Numbered from the stretch's first letter, positions 53,383 through 63,265 are shown. The stretch: DNA of 64,000 nt from Sulfurovum riftiae (GCF_001595645.1 NZ_LNKT01000072.1:1-64000); one strand, 5' to 3'. Numbers and translations are program-made. The notes: generated by a model from the sequence alone, not told the origin.

Positions 53383-53894
53383 TTAAGGGGTTTACTATTA
53401 AAGTTTTCGATCTTGACTTCGTGGCAGATCACTACTACATCAAACGCAATACGATCGTCGAAAAGATTCATTTCGACAATCGTACCTTCTATGCCAAGTT
53501 CAAGCGTATAGAAGAACCCCTCACCCCGCTTCTTCTTACCCAGCACCTCCGCAGACAGTACACCATTGCCGTACCGCTGCTTAAAAACGGGCTGACCAAC
53601 TACCTTGTACTGGAATACAGGGGTGAAGAACATCAGCGCTTCTACTATCTGGTCAAACAGCTGTTCAGAACCCTGGATATAGCAGAGTACCATATCTATC
53701 AGGGCAAACATGAAGAGACCGTCCAGGTCTTCATAGAGGTCAAACCCCTCACACTCGATGAAGCCGATGCGGCACTGCAGAAGATCTCAGATGCCCTCAA
53801 AGAGAAGCTGGGAAAGAAGTGGAAGACACTACCTTCCGCTTCACTGCCTGAGGATTACAATATCGTCACCCTGCCTTATGCCGAGATTCAATAG
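53367..53894 (+). CDS. DUF1882 protein
   Basis: 175 residues, no signal peptide, mixed alpha/beta. It follows glyA by 67 bases, as the DUF1882 gene does in Helicobacter and relatives. Stretches such as FTIKVFDLDFVADHYYIKRNTIVEKIH are Campylobacterota-specific in my recall. Function unknown. The start is uncertain because the ATG has no ribosome site and lies in a palindrome, but no other usual start fits the frame nearby. Confidence 0.8.
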   Translation: MRLVAFKGFTIKVFDLDFVADHYYIKRNTIVEKIHFDNRTFYAKFKRIEEPLTPLLLTQHLRRQYTIAVPLLKNGLTNYLVLEYRGEEHQRFYYLVKQLFRTLDIAEYHIYQGKHEETVQVFIEVKPLTLDEADAALQKISDALKEKLGKKWKTLPSASLPEDYNIVTLPYAEIQ

Positions 53895-54099
53895 ATCACT
53901 TTTTGACATTCTTCCCAAATGATCGTGATGATCAAAGCATACGCTTCGACTTGGAAAACAATTTTATGCTTCATAGAACTCATCTACAATAAAGTAGTAA
54001 AAGTACTGAATATATTTTGCATCATACGAAAATGTAGTTAGATTTTTTCATTAGCTATATCTACCTAAAAGTTAATTGTACTTTACAAAAAAATATATT

Positions 54100-54115
54100 T
54101 TTACTATAATGTAAA
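54100..54115 (+). promoter_or_regulatory. hipA-hipB promoter with operator-like repeat
   Basis: TTTAC, TATAAT, GTAAA in direct succession: a consensus -10 framed by 5-bp inverted arms, 23 bases before the hipA ATG. Another TTTAC occurs at 54082-54086. HipB proteins repress their own promoter through such sites, so this is a likely HipB operator. Confidence 0.5.
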
Positions 54116-54138
54116 TTAAAATTAACATTGGAGTCTTT

Positions 54139-55335
54139 ATGATCGTCTTGGCAGATAAAAAAGAGGCCGGGGAACTGACATACGAAAAAGAGAGTCATAC
54201 CTTTATTTTCAACTATACACATGACCATGCTATCTCTCTTACGATGCCGTACCGTAAAAAAAGCTATCTTTCACGCTATCACCTTCATCCTATTTTCGAT
54301 ATGAACATGCCTGAGGGATACCTCTTTGAACTTTTCAAGAACCTGCTTATTAAAACATACGGAGAGATGGATGAATTTACACTTTTTTCACACATCTCAA
54401 AAAATATGGAAGGATACCTCACCTATCGGTCAGAGCGCAGCTCTTCTTCCCCTGCCGAGATGATCGAACTGGATACGATCCTGCACGATCAGGATCAGGG
54501 GATCTTCGGCAGACTAGTCAAACAGTTTCTGGAACGTTCCGCCATCTCCGGTGTACAACCCAAAGTGCTTGCCCCATTGCATGACAAAGCCACTCTCTCT
54601 ACCAAAGAGTACATCATTAAAAGCTTCAGTGATGAGTTCCCGCATTTGGCCGAAAACGAGTTCTTCTGTATGAAAGCCCTCTCATATGCCGGTATTCCTG
54701 TACCAAGATTCTGGCTTTCGGATAACAAAAAACTTTTCATTATGGAAAAATTCACCTATGCCAAAGAGAAAGACAGATTTTACGGGTTTGAAGAGTTTTG
54801 CGTCTTGTTCGGGTACAATAAAGAAAAAAAATACCGTGGAAGCTATGAGCAGATCGCAAAAGCGATCACAAAGATATCGACACAGAGAGAAGAAGACCTT
54901 CGGACATTCTTCAAGATGGTCATCATGACCTTCCTCTTGAAGAACGGAGACGGACATCTGAAGAATTACGGCATCCTTTATCGTGACAGTTTTCAGGAAC
55001 GTTTTCTTGCCCCTGCATATGATGTCGTCAATACCTGTATCTACCTGCCAAAGGACAAGCCCGCACTTACCCTGCACGGCAAGAAAGTATGGCTGAACCG
55101 ACAGGAACTGCTGACATTCGGTACAGCATACTGTCTACTGAGTCCTAAGGAGTCCGAAGCACTGTTCGATCTCTGCATTGATGCCGTTACTGCTATGTAT
55201 CATGACATGGAAAAATATCTGCAGGAGACCCCCTCCTTCGAAACATTCGGCAAAGCATTTTTGAAGATACTGGATTTTTCACTTCAAAAGAACCTCACGC
55301 AAAGTTATAAGGATATTTCCGATGGAATTTTATGA
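54139..55335 (+). CDS. hipA: HipA-like serine/threonine kinase toxin
   Basis: 398 residues. An N-terminal HipA domain (LTMPYRKKSYLSRYHLHPIFDMNMPEGYL) is followed by the kinase fold: SGVQPKVL, KNGDGHLKNYG as catalytic loop with Asp, and APAYDVVNT with the metal-binding Asp. Somewhat shorter than E. coli HipA (440). Such kinases phosphorylate glutamyl-tRNA synthetase or other targets and promote dormancy. It precedes and overlaps hipB by 14 bases, the reverse of the E. coli order. Confidence 0.9.
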   Translation: MIVLADKKEAGELTYEKESHTFIFNYTHDHAISLTMPYRKKSYLSRYHLHPIFDMNMPEGYLFELFKNLLIKTYGEMDEFTLFSHISKNMEGYLTYRSERSSSSPAEMIELDTILHDQDQGIFGRLVKQFLERSAISGVQPKVLAPLHDKATLSTKEYIIKSFSDEFPHLAENEFFCMKALSYAGIPVPRFWLSDNKKLFIMEKFTYAKEKDRFYGFEEFCVLFGYNKEKKYRGSYEQIAKAITKISTQREEDLRTFFKMVIMTFLLKNGDGHLKNYGILYRDSFQERFLAPAYDVVNTCIYLPKDKPALTLHGKKVWLNRQELLTFGTAYCLLSPKESEALFDLCIDAVTAMYHDMEKYLQETPSFETFGKAFLKILDFSLQKNLTQSYKDISDGIL

Positions 55336-55558
55336 AATAGGCAACAGACTCAAAACCCTCCGAAAAGAGAAAGGAATGACACAGGAGGATGTGGCAGTAC
55401 AATTGGGTATTACCCGCCAAACGCTCTCAAAACTGGAAAAAGGAGAGATCGGGAAAGTCTCCCTGCTTGTATTTCTAAAACTTTTGGATCTTCTGGGTCA
55501 AGAACTTCAGATAGAAGAGAAAAAGCCTTTCTACTATTTTGATCCGAAAGATCTATAG
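55322..55558 (+). CDS. hipB: HipB-like XRE-family antitoxin
   Basis: 78 residues with a helix-turn-helix (RLKTLRKEKGMTQEDVAVQLGITRQTLSKLEKGE, about 8-41) and a short C-terminal tail ending FDPKDL. It should bind HipA and the operon promoter. The start lies inside the hipA end, so its translation depends on hipA translation. Confidence 0.88.
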   Translation: MEFYEIGNRLKTLRKEKGMTQEDVAVQLGITRQTLSKLEKGEIGKVSLLVFLKLLDLLGQELQIEEKKPFYYFDPKDL

Positions 55559-55614
55559 GTCTCATATATTAAATCTTCGCTACAATAACCATCCAGACCA
55601 ATACACGGATAGAC

Positions 55615-58600
55615 ATGTTTGAAAAACTTCTGAGATTCTTCGTTGAGAACAGCCGCCTCAACTACTTTCTCTTTATCCTTATCTTCCTGACGGGTGCAGT
55701 ACTCTACACCAAGACCCCAAAAGAGATCTTTCCTTCTTTCGAACTTGATATGGTATCGGTGAACGGACACTATGCGGGGGCTTCCATCGACATGCTCAAC
55801 AAGATGGCGGTCAAGGAGATAGAGCAGGAACTCAAGAACATCGACGGTATCGACAAGATGGCGACCATCATCTCGGCAGGAAAGTTCAACATCATCCTCG
55901 AACTTGAAAAGCGTGTGGACAAATACAACACCGCAGAGAAGGTTAAGAATGCCATTGCCCTGATAAAACAGTATCTGCCCGGCGATATGGATGAACCCGT
56001 CGTCAATGTGCTTGAGGTCAAACGTGACCTGATGCGTGTGGCCGTCTCTTCCCAAAAAGCCTCACATGCGGCGCTCATAGAGGCTGCCAACAGGCTCAAG
56101 GACAGGGTCTCCGCACTCAAGAACATTTCCGAAGTGACCATTTACGGCGATTCGGATAAATACTACGACATTCATCTCGATACACAAAAGATCCGCGCCT
56201 ACGGTCTGGATGAAAGTGCCGTGGTGGCCACTCTGACAGGACTCTCCTATATCTTTCCGGTGGGGATGATCGAAGAGAGTGATGCCAAACACTTCTATCT
56301 CTCCACATACAATGGTCCCAAAGATGCACAGAAGATGCTGCAGAGTCAATTGACTATTGCGGGCAGAACACTCTACCTCAAAGATATCGCAACGGTCTCC
56401 AAGCGATATGAGGACAGTGCCACGATCTACTCCATTGATACACAGCATGCAGTGGATGTCAGCATCAAACAAAGCGACAAGGGAAATGCTCTGAAACTCG
56501 CCGAAGAGATCAAAAAGATCGTCTCTGCACTGAACCAGAACAATGAACAGATACACTACACCATCCACAACGACCGCTCCGAGAAGATCAAAGACCGTCT
56601 CAACATCGTCATCTCCAACATCCTGCTGGGGCTTATCCTGATCTCCCTGCTGGTAGCCCTGCTCATCAACAAACGGATGTCACTTGTCATCACGCTTGGT
56701 ATCCCGACCTCTTTCGTCATGGGGGTCATCTACCTCTATCTTGCAGGCTATACGATCAACATGATCTCACTGGTGGGCGTGCTCATCGCACTGGGGATCA
56801 TCGTCGATGATGCCATCGTGGTCAGCGAGAACATACAGCAGCATATCGAAGAGGGGATGGAACCCAAAGAAGCGGCCATACAGGGTGCCAAAGAGATGTT
56901 CAAACCGGTCACCATCGCATCACTGACCACACTTTTCGCCTTCATTCCCGCCTTGATGATGAGCGGGAACATGGGAGAGGTAATCAAGCTCATTCCCATT
57001 GCCGTCTCCGTACTCGTACTGGCTTCACTCATTGAATCATTTCTCTTTCTTCCCATACATGCGGCACATCTGCTCAACAAAGAGCAGAAAACCACATCAT
57101 GGGAAGGGGCGAACCGTATCTACAGCAGGCTGATCCACAAGCTGATGTACTACAGAAAGAGCTTCCTGACACTCTTTCTCATTCTTGTACCCCTGCTCAT
57201 CATTGTCGGTATCAAAAGCAGCAAGTTCCAGATGTTCCCCAAATTCGATGCCAGCACCATACGCATCACCCTCAAAGCCAATGCCAACTCCACGACCGAA
57301 GAGACCATCCACTACCTCAAGGCCATCGAGAAGGACCTCTATGCACATAAAGATGAATTCTACATCGACCATGTGGGTTCGGTGGCAGGATGGCGACGGG
57401 ACAGTGCCGGGAATTCAGAGACCTATCCCTATGTAGGGAACATAGATATCGAGCTGCAGAAGCTCAAAGCGCAGAACTTCGTCGACCGTTTCATCACCCC
57501 AACACTGAGTTTCTACTACGACAGTGAAGGACGTACCAGAGAGGAGAAGTCCTCGGTCATCTCCGAAAAGCTCCGGGCCTTTCTGAAAGAGCAGGACTAC
57601 AAAGAACGTTTCGGCCTGAGTGACCTTGCCATTGTCGAAAGAAAGGTCGGGCCCATCAAGTCCGATCTGAAGATCGGCCTCGTCTCGGATGACAGCCAAA
57701 AGATCATGACGTATGCCCAGAAGATAGAACAGAAACTTTCTTCGCTTAAAGGGATCGTATCGGTCAATGATGCGATGCACTATGGTGTGGACGAGATCAA
57801 ACTCAAAGTCAACAGTTACGGGGAGTCCCTGGGGCTCAATGAAAAGAAGCTGGGTGCCCTGCTCTCAAACTTCTACCTTGAAAAACGCATCGGTTTCGCC
57901 TTTGACAGCGACGATCTTCTCGAACTCAAGGTGCGCAGTTCCCAAAAGGACTCGCTCGACGCGCTCAAACGCTTTCAGATACGGCTTGGGGACGGCTCTT
58001 CCGTATCTCTCGAAGATGTTGCGGACTTTCACATCATCCGCTCTTTCGAGAAGGTCATCAAAGACAACGGCCTGACCAATTTTTACATCTATGCCAACGT
58101 CAACAGCAAAGTACTGACTGCCACGGAGGCAATAAATGCAATTGACCCGATTTTAAAGAAAGCCCAAAAAGAGGGCATAAAGATCATCTTCAAAGGGGAA
58201 GAGGAGAAGAAAAAAGAACTCAAACACGACATGATGCTGGCTTCGGGTATGGCACTGCTGCTCATCATGCTCTCCCTGCTCTATCTCTTCAACTCTTTCA
58301 GGGAAACTTTCATGATGATGTCGGTGATCCCTTTTGCCTTCCTGGGCGTGCTCATAGGCCACTTCGTAATGGGACTCAACCTCTCCATGCCGTCCATCAT
58401 AGGGATGCTCGGGCTCTCAGGCGTGGTCATCAACGACGGTATCATCATGCTGATGAACCTCAAAAAGGCGAAAGACCTCGAAGGGATATACTACTATGCC
58501 TCCAAACGTTTCCGCCCTATCATCCTGACCTCGGTCACCACACTGATCGGTCTGAGTTCACTGGTCTTCTTTCCGACAGGACAGGCTGCCATCTTCCAGC

Positions 58601-58707
58601 CCATGGCGATCGCACTGGCTTTCGGCCTGGCATGGGGGACCGTACTCAACCTGCTCTACCTGCCGGCACTCTATACGATATTGAATCAGAAGAGACTCGG
58701 TTTATGA
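55615..58707 (+). CDS. RND-family efflux transporter
   Basis: 1,030 residues with the RND layout: one helix, large periplasmic part, six helices, second periplasmic part, five helices. GIIVDDAIVVSENI carries the proton-relay Asp pair of TM4, and GMLGLSGVVINDGI is the matching helix in the second half. The size fits AcrB/HAE-type pumps. No membrane-fusion or TolC-type gene is next to it, which is unusual. Substrate unknown. Confidence 0.88.
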   Translation: MFEKLLRFFVENSRLNYFLFILIFLTGAVLYTKTPKEIFPSFELDMVSVNGHYAGASIDMLNKMAVKEIEQELKNIDGIDKMATIISAGKFNIILELEKRVDKYNTAEKVKNAIALIKQYLPGDMDEPVVNVLEVKRDLMRVAVSSQKASHAALIEAANRLKDRVSALKNISEVTIYGDSDKYYDIHLDTQKIRAYGLDESAVVATLTGLSYIFPVGMIEESDAKHFYLSTYNGPKDAQKMLQSQLTIAGRTLYLKDIATVSKRYEDSATIYSIDTQHAVDVSIKQSDKGNALKLAEEIKKIVSALNQNNEQIHYTIHNDRSEKIKDRLNIVISNILLGLILISLLVALLINKRMSLVITLGIPTSFVMGVIYLYLAGYTINMISLVGVLIALGIIVDDAIVVSENIQQHIEEGMEPKEAAIQGAKEMFKPVTIASLTTLFAFIPALMMSGNMGEVIKLIPIAVSVLVLASLIESFLFLPIHAAHLLNKEQKTTSWEGANRIYSRLIHKLMYYRKSFLTLFLILVPLLIIVGIKSSKFQMFPKFDASTIRITLKANANSTTEETIHYLKAIEKDLYAHKDEFYIDHVGSVAGWRRDSAGNSETYPYVGNIDIELQKLKAQNFVDRFITPTLSFYYDSEGRTREEKSSVISEKLRAFLKEQDYKERFGLSDLAIVERKVGPIKSDLKIGLVSDDSQKIMTYAQKIEQKLSSLKGIVSVNDAMHYGVDEIKLKVNSYGESLGLNEKKLGALLSNFYLEKRIGFAFDSDDLLELKVRSSQKDSLDALKRFQIRLGDGSSVSLEDVADFHIIRSFEKVIKDNGLTNFYIYANVNSKVLTATEAINAIDPILKKAQKEGIKIIFKGEEEKKKELKHDMMLASGMALLLIMLSLLYLFNSFRETFMMMSVIPFAFLGVLIGHFVMGLNLSMPSIIGMLGLSGVVINDGIIMLMNLKKAKDLEGIYYYASKRFRPIILTSVTTLIGLSSLVFFPTGQAAIFQPMAIALAFGLAWGTVLNLLYLPALYTILNQKRLGL

Positions 58708-58801
58708 TCAAGGCCGGCTATTATGGACACCTCTTCCCGAGGGTATCTTATATCATTACTCTCCCAATCCAAAGTACCTAAACTTTTCTATACATACCAT
58801 A

Positions 58802-58828
58802 GGGTATAATTAGCCAAAAATTATACCC
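58802..58828 (+). promoter_or_regulatory. Perfect 10-bp inverted repeat over a -10 hexamer before the SPOR gene
   Basis: GGGTATAATT, a seven-base spacer, then AATTATACCC. The left arm contains TATAAT and the right arm lies about 14 bases before the SPOR gene ATG, beside GGAG. It could be a repressor site, or a leader hairpin hiding the ribosome site. Confidence 0.5.
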
Positions 58829-58842
58829 GGAGACCTCCTTCA

Positions 58843-59646
58843 ATGAATGACCATAATTTAGATGATCTTATCATCGACACTATTGAGCCTAAAAACAACA
58901 AGGCAAAGAGTTTTTTAACGATCATTGCACTGATCATCGTTGCACTGATCGTTGGTATTCTGTTCATCAAAACGATGGAGAACAACCCCAAAAACACCAA
59001 TATAGGACTTGAAGAGAACATGAGTGACCTGATCAGTCCCGAGCTTACGCTGCAAAGCACACCCAAGGTCAAAGCACCCAAAGAGGAGACCAAACTCTCC
59101 TCCATGATCGAAGAGGAGTTGACCACGCCTGCAAAGACAGAAGAGATCAAGAAAAAGACGGTAGTGGTCGAGGAAGAGGTAACTGTGCCGAAAAAAGCTG
59201 CTGCAGCAGTATCTGTTCCGAAAACACCCGAGGTACCGGCAAAAGCTGCAACAGCATCAACCCCGAAAGTAACGGAAAAGACCCCGGAGAAACCCGTAGA
59301 AACAGAAAAGGTCGTTGTGCCAAAAAGCACATACCAGGAAAAAGCTGCTCCGAAGAAGGAGACAGTCAAAGCAGAGACTGCTCCTGCCGTGGCCGCTCCA
59401 AAACCAAGCCATGAGGCAGCGGCAGAACACTACTATATCCAGGTGGGTTCATTCTCCCAGACTCCTAGCACACGTTTCCTCAACACAATCAAGAAACACG
59501 GTTTCTCTTACAAGATCACAGCACCGACCGCCAACGGGACGAAAAAACTGCTTATCGGCCCCTATGCAAGCAGAACAGCTGCAGACAATGCCTTGGTCCG
59601 TGTCAAAGACCGCATCAACAAAGGTGCGTTCATCGTAAAGAAGTAA
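58843..59646 (+). CDS. SPOR-domain membrane protein
   Basis: 267 residues. A short cytoplasmic N-terminus, one helix (about 24-45), a long low-complexity linker rich in Lys, Pro, Ala, Thr and Val (about 65-185), and a C-terminal SPOR domain (about 195-267: YYIQVGSFSQTPSTRF to FIVKK). SPOR domains bind naked glycan at division sites. This is the FtsN/DamX layout, so a role in septal murein is likely. trpE starts four bases after its stop. Confidence 0.88.
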   Translation: MNDHNLDDLIIDTIEPKNNKAKSFLTIIALIIVALIVGILFIKTMENNPKNTNIGLEENMSDLISPELTLQSTPKVKAPKEETKLSSMIEEELTTPAKTEEIKKKTVVVEEEVTVPKKAAAAVSVPKTPEVPAKAATASTPKVTEKTPEKPVETEKVVVPKSTYQEKAAPKKETVKAETAPAVAAPKPSHEAAAEHYYIQVGSFSQTPSTRFLNTIKKHGFSYKITAPTANGTKKLLIGPYASRTAADNALVRVKDRINKGAFIVKK

Positions 59647-59650
59647 AAAA

Positions 59651-61057
59651 ATGTTTAAAACTGTCCTTTTTGACCAACTTACCCCTGTTGCCCTCTACGG
59701 GAAGATCAAGACCCTCTTCCCCGGTGAGATCACCATGCTCTTCGAGAGTGTGGTCAACACTAGTGACGGGAACTTCTCTTTCATCACTGTCGGTGCACAG
59801 GAACGCTTGAGATACAAGAACAAGACCACCTACTACAGTGACGCCTCAGGAGAAGAGAAGGTCCTCGATGAGGATCCTTTCTCTTTCATGAAAGCCTACT
59901 ATGCCGATATCGACCAGAAAAAGTACAAAGAGCGATCGCTTGAAGTGGGCTTCTCTTTCGTGGATGGTTTCATCGGTTTCATCGCCTACGATATGGTCAA
60001 AGTCTTCGAGCCGGTACTCAGCGAAAGCATGGATGGACTGCTCGATCCGCTCGATACTCCCGACCTTGACCTGGTCCGCCCAAAGATCATCATCGCCTAT
60101 TCGCACAAAAGTGCAAAACTCACACTCATTCTCAACGATGAACGTATGAAAGAGGGCTTCGAACAAATCGAAGCGATGCTGCATGAGACCTTCACTCCTA
60201 TGACACTCAAAGCGGTCGAACTCGAGGGAGAGGGGACCTTCAGCATTGATGAAGAGCGTTTCAAGGCACTGGTCGTCGAATCAAAGGAGCATATCCGTTC
60301 GGGCGACATCTTCCAGATACTGCTTGCCAACCGCTATACCCAGAAAGGGAAGATAGACCCTCTGAGTTTCTACCGTGTATTGCGCTCCAAGAACCCTTCC
60401 CCCTACCTCTTCCTGCTGGACTATGAAGAGTTCTCCATCTGCGGCTCGAGCCCGGAAGTGATGGTCCGCCTGACCGACGGAGAGATACTGCTTCGTCCCA
60501 TCGCCGGAACACGAAAACGCGGGAAGACCCATGCAAGGGACAAAGAGCTTGAACTCGAGATGCTGAACGACCCCAAAGAGTGTGCCGAGCACCTGATGCT
60601 CATCGACCTGGGACGTAACGATGTAGGACGTGTGGCTAAAACCGGAACGGTGGAAGTGACCGACATGATGCGCGTGGAGAAATATTCTCACGTCATGCAC
60701 ATGGTCTCCGATGTCGAAGCGGTCATACGAGATGACAAAGATATGTTCGACCTCTTTGCTGCCACCTTTACCGCAGGTACCATGACCGGTGCGCCAAAGA
60801 TCAAAGCAATGGAGCTCATTGCCAGGTTCGAGGGTCTCAAAAGAGGCTTCTACTCAGGCTCCGTAGGCTACTTCTCCTTTAACGGCAATATGGACTCCGC
60901 CATCGCCATCAGGACCTCCCTCATCAAGCCTGACTCCATCACCCTTCAGGCGGGTGCCGGTGTGGTAGCGGACTCTATACCGGAGCTGGAGTACCTTGAA
61001 GTGAAGAACAAACTGGGTGCACTCCTGGCCACACTCAAAGAGATGCAGGACCTCTAA
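59651..61057 (+). CDS. trpE: Anthranilate synthase component I
   Basis: 468 residues. RPIAGTRKRGKT, HLMLIDLGRNDVGRVAKTG and AATFTAGTMTGAPKIKAMELI are chorismate-enzyme motifs. The N-terminal half, though divergent, fits the Trp-binding part. PabB-type aminodeoxychorismate synthase is a possible alternative; length and motifs favour TrpE. No trpG or trpD follows. Confidence 0.88.
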   Translation: MFKTVLFDQLTPVALYGKIKTLFPGEITMLFESVVNTSDGNFSFITVGAQERLRYKNKTTYYSDASGEEKVLDEDPFSFMKAYYADIDQKKYKERSLEVGFSFVDGFIGFIAYDMVKVFEPVLSESMDGLLDPLDTPDLDLVRPKIIIAYSHKSAKLTLILNDERMKEGFEQIEAMLHETFTPMTLKAVELEGEGTFSIDEERFKALVVESKEHIRSGDIFQILLANRYTQKGKIDPLSFYRVLRSKNPSPYLFLLDYEEFSICGSSPEVMVRLTDGEILLRPIAGTRKRGKTHARDKELELEMLNDPKECAEHLMLIDLGRNDVGRVAKTGTVEVTDMMRVEKYSHVMHMVSDVEAVIRDDKDMFDLFAATFTAGTMTGAPKIKAMELIARFEGLKRGFYSGSVGYFSFNGNMDSAIAIRTSLIKPDSITLQAGAGVVADSIPELEYLEVKNKLGALLATLKEMQDL

Positions 61058-61060
61058 ACG

Positions 61061-62395
61061 CTATTTAGCCGCATTCCCCGCAACATTCAATACATCCCAT
61101 GTTTTGGAGAACGGAGGGGCATAGCAGAAGTCCATCATACCAAGTTCTTCCGTGGTCATCCTGGCTTTGATCGCCATAGCAATGACATCGATACGTTTTG
61201 CAGCCCCCGCACGTCCGAGTATCTCACCACCCACTATGATTTTGCTTGCTTTGTCATAGAGCAGTTTGACATGAATATCCTCCTGTCCGGGGTAGTAGTG
61301 TGTCTGGTCTTTGTCGGTAATGAAAACAGATACAGGCTCCAGTCCCATCTCTTCGGCTTCCTTTTCACTGATACCGGTCCTGGCCGCTTCATAGTCAAGT
61401 ACTTTCACACAGGAGGAAGCCAGGGTTCCCAGGTAGAGCGCATCACCTCCGGCCATATTCACACCCACTACCCTGCCCAATTTGTTCGCGCCTGTGGCAA
61501 GCGGTACATAGACATTTTTTTCCGTAAGCATATGGGGTACCGTGGCACAGTCTCCTGCGGCATAGATATCGGGGATATTCGTCTCACCTCTCCGGTTCAC
61601 GATGACTGCACCGTTTGCAAGACGCTCGACCGCTGTACTTTCAAGAAAGTGCGTGTTGGGACTGAAACCCGTGGCAATGACCACAAGATCGGTCTTGTAG
61701 TGCCGTTTCACTGTTCTGACAGCCGTGACCTTCTCTTCTCCTTCCAAAGCTTCTACTGCTTCGCTCAGTACCAGTTCGACATCGTGGCTGCGCAGTTCTT
61801 TCTGCATCAGATCGGTAATGCGTTCATCATACATACGGTTGAAGATACGCCCGGAGCGCTGAATGAGGCGTACATGCTTGCCTAGTTTCTTCATCGCTTC
61901 GACCACTTCGATACCGATGAAACCACCGCCGATGATCGTGACATCCTTGACATTTTCTCTTGTTGCCATCTCTTTAAGCCTTTTGCCATCCTCCATCTTT
62001 GTCAAGGTAAAGACATTGCTGTACGCTTTATCATAAAAAGGCGGCTTGATGACGTTGGCCCCGGTAGCGATCATCAACTTGTCATAGGCCTGGGTGAACT
62101 GCTCACCGTTTGCCTGATTTTCCACAATGATCTGTTTGGCTTCAGTCTTTATGAAACGTACTGCATGACCGATGCGTACATCCACACCCGACTTTTGCAT
62201 CTGTTCGACCGTCCGTGCCTGCATCAAGGCGGCATCGGAGAAAAAATCACCAACAAAATAGGGCAATCCGCATGCCCCGAACGAAATGATCTCGCTGCTT
62301 TCAAAGACAATGATCTCTGCCTCTCTGTCTGTACGCCTTGCTTTGGCAGCGGCACTCATGCCTGCTGCACTTCCCCCGATGATCACGATCTTCAT
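61061..62395 (-). CDS. CoA-disulfide reductase / NADH oxidase family flavoprotein
   Basis: 444 residues. FAD site VIIGGSAAGMSAAAKARR, active Cys42 in SFGACGLPYFVG, NAD(P) site VTIIGGGFIGIEVVEAM and a C-terminal dimerisation domain ending YAPPFSKTWDVLN. The single active Cys is that of CoA-disulfide reductases, NADH oxidases/peroxidases and NAD(P)H-dependent sulfur reductases. In a sulfur bacterium, reduction of CoA persulfide or polysulfide is plausible. It is convergent with trpE, with only three bases between them. Confidence 0.88.
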   Translation of the reverse strand: MKIVIIGGSAAGMSAAAKARRTDREAEIIVFESSEIISFGACGLPYFVGDFFSDAALMQARTVEQMQKSGVDVRIGHAVRFIKTEAKQIIVENQANGEQFTQAYDKLMIATGANVIKPPFYDKAYSNVFTLTKMEDGKRLKEMATRENVKDVTIIGGGFIGIEVVEAMKKLGKHVRLIQRSGRIFNRMYDERITDLMQKELRSHDVELVLSEAVEALEGEEKVTAVRTVKRHYKTDLVVIATGFSPNTHFLESTAVERLANGAVIVNRRGETNIPDIYAAGDCATVPHMLTEKNVYVPLATGANKLGRVVGVNMAGGDALYLGTLASSCVKVLDYEAARTGISEKEAEEMGLEPVSVFITDKDQTHYYPGQEDIHVKLLYDKASKIIVGGEILGRAGAAKRIDVIAMAIKARMTTEELGMMDFCYAPPFSKTWDVLNVAGNAAK

Positions 62396-62430
62396 GCCCT
62401 ACTCCTTTTACTATAAAAAGTTTATGGTGC

Positions 62431-62444
62431 TATAATAGTATAAT
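62431..62444. promoter_or_regulatory. Divergent promoter region of aroE and the flavoprotein
   Basis: Two overlapping TATAAT hexamers (62431-62436 and 62439-62444) lie in the 72-base gap between the flavoprotein gene (minus) and aroE (plus). At least one probably serves aroE. No operator symmetry noted. Confidence 0.45.
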
Positions 62445-62467
62445 TTTTTTAACAAGGTGACACACCC

Positions 62468-63265
62468 ATGTCCAGACAACTCTTTGCCATCTTCGGCGAT
62501 CCCATTTCCCACTCCAAATCACCGCTGATGCACAACCTTGCCTTCAAGGGTCTTGGGTATGCCGGCTGCTACAACCGTTACAGGCTGGTGGAGGGAGAAA
62601 AACTCAAAGAGACCTTCTTCGGGCTGAAACTCAAAGGCATCAACATTACCGTACCACATAAAGAGCATGCCTACAATGCCTGCGATGTACTCGACAGTTT
62701 TGCACAGAAGGTCGGTGCGGTCAACACCATCGTCGAAAAAGAGGGAAAACTCTACGGCTACAATACCGATGCCCCCGGTTTCCTCAAAGCGATCTCAGAG
62801 TTCAGAGAGGTAAAGACGGTACTCTTCCTGGGTGCAGGGGGAACCGCACAGTCCACCTCTGTCATTCTCAGAGACGAGGGGTATGAAGTGACCGTTCTCA
62901 ACCGCAGCGAGGGCAGACTGAAAAGATTTAAACAGGAAGGATTCGAGACAGCCACCTTTGAAACTTTTGGACCGGGAACCTATGACCTTGTCATCAATAT
63001 GACCTCTGCCGGACTTGAAGACGAGAACCTTCCGGCTCCCAAAGAAATACTTGAAAAGGTCATCCCTACAGCAAAAGCCTGTATCGATGTCATTTATGGC
63101 AAGGAGACCCCTTTTTTGAAACTGGCAAAATCTTATAAAAAGCCGGTCAAAGACGGCTCCGATATGCTCCTCTACCAGGGGATCATCGCTTTCGAACATT
63201 TTACTGGCCACCGATATACGTTCGATGAGATCAAAGTTTACATGCAAAAAGCTTTCATACTATAA
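62468..63265 (+). CDS. aroE: Shikimate dehydrogenase
   Basis: 265 residues. FGDPISHSKSPLMHNLAF binds shikimate, NITVPHKEHAYNACD carries the catalytic Lys, YNTDAPGF follows, and LFLGAGGTAQS is the NADP loop, with NRS next to it. Ends in the usual DGSDMLLYQGIIAFEHFTG. Fourth step of the shikimate path to chorismate, the substrate of the nearby TrpE. Confidence 0.95.
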   Translation: MSRQLFAIFGDPISHSKSPLMHNLAFKGLGYAGCYNRYRLVEGEKLKETFFGLKLKGINITVPHKEHAYNACDVLDSFAQKVGAVNTIVEKEGKLYGYNTDAPGFLKAISEFREVKTVLFLGAGGTAQSTSVILRDEGYEVTVLNRSEGRLKRFKQEGFETATFETFGPGTYDLVINMTSAGLEDENLPAPKEILEKVIPTAKACIDVIYGKETPFLKLAKSYKKPVKDGSDMLLYQGIIAFEHFTGHRYTFDEIKVYMQKAFIL

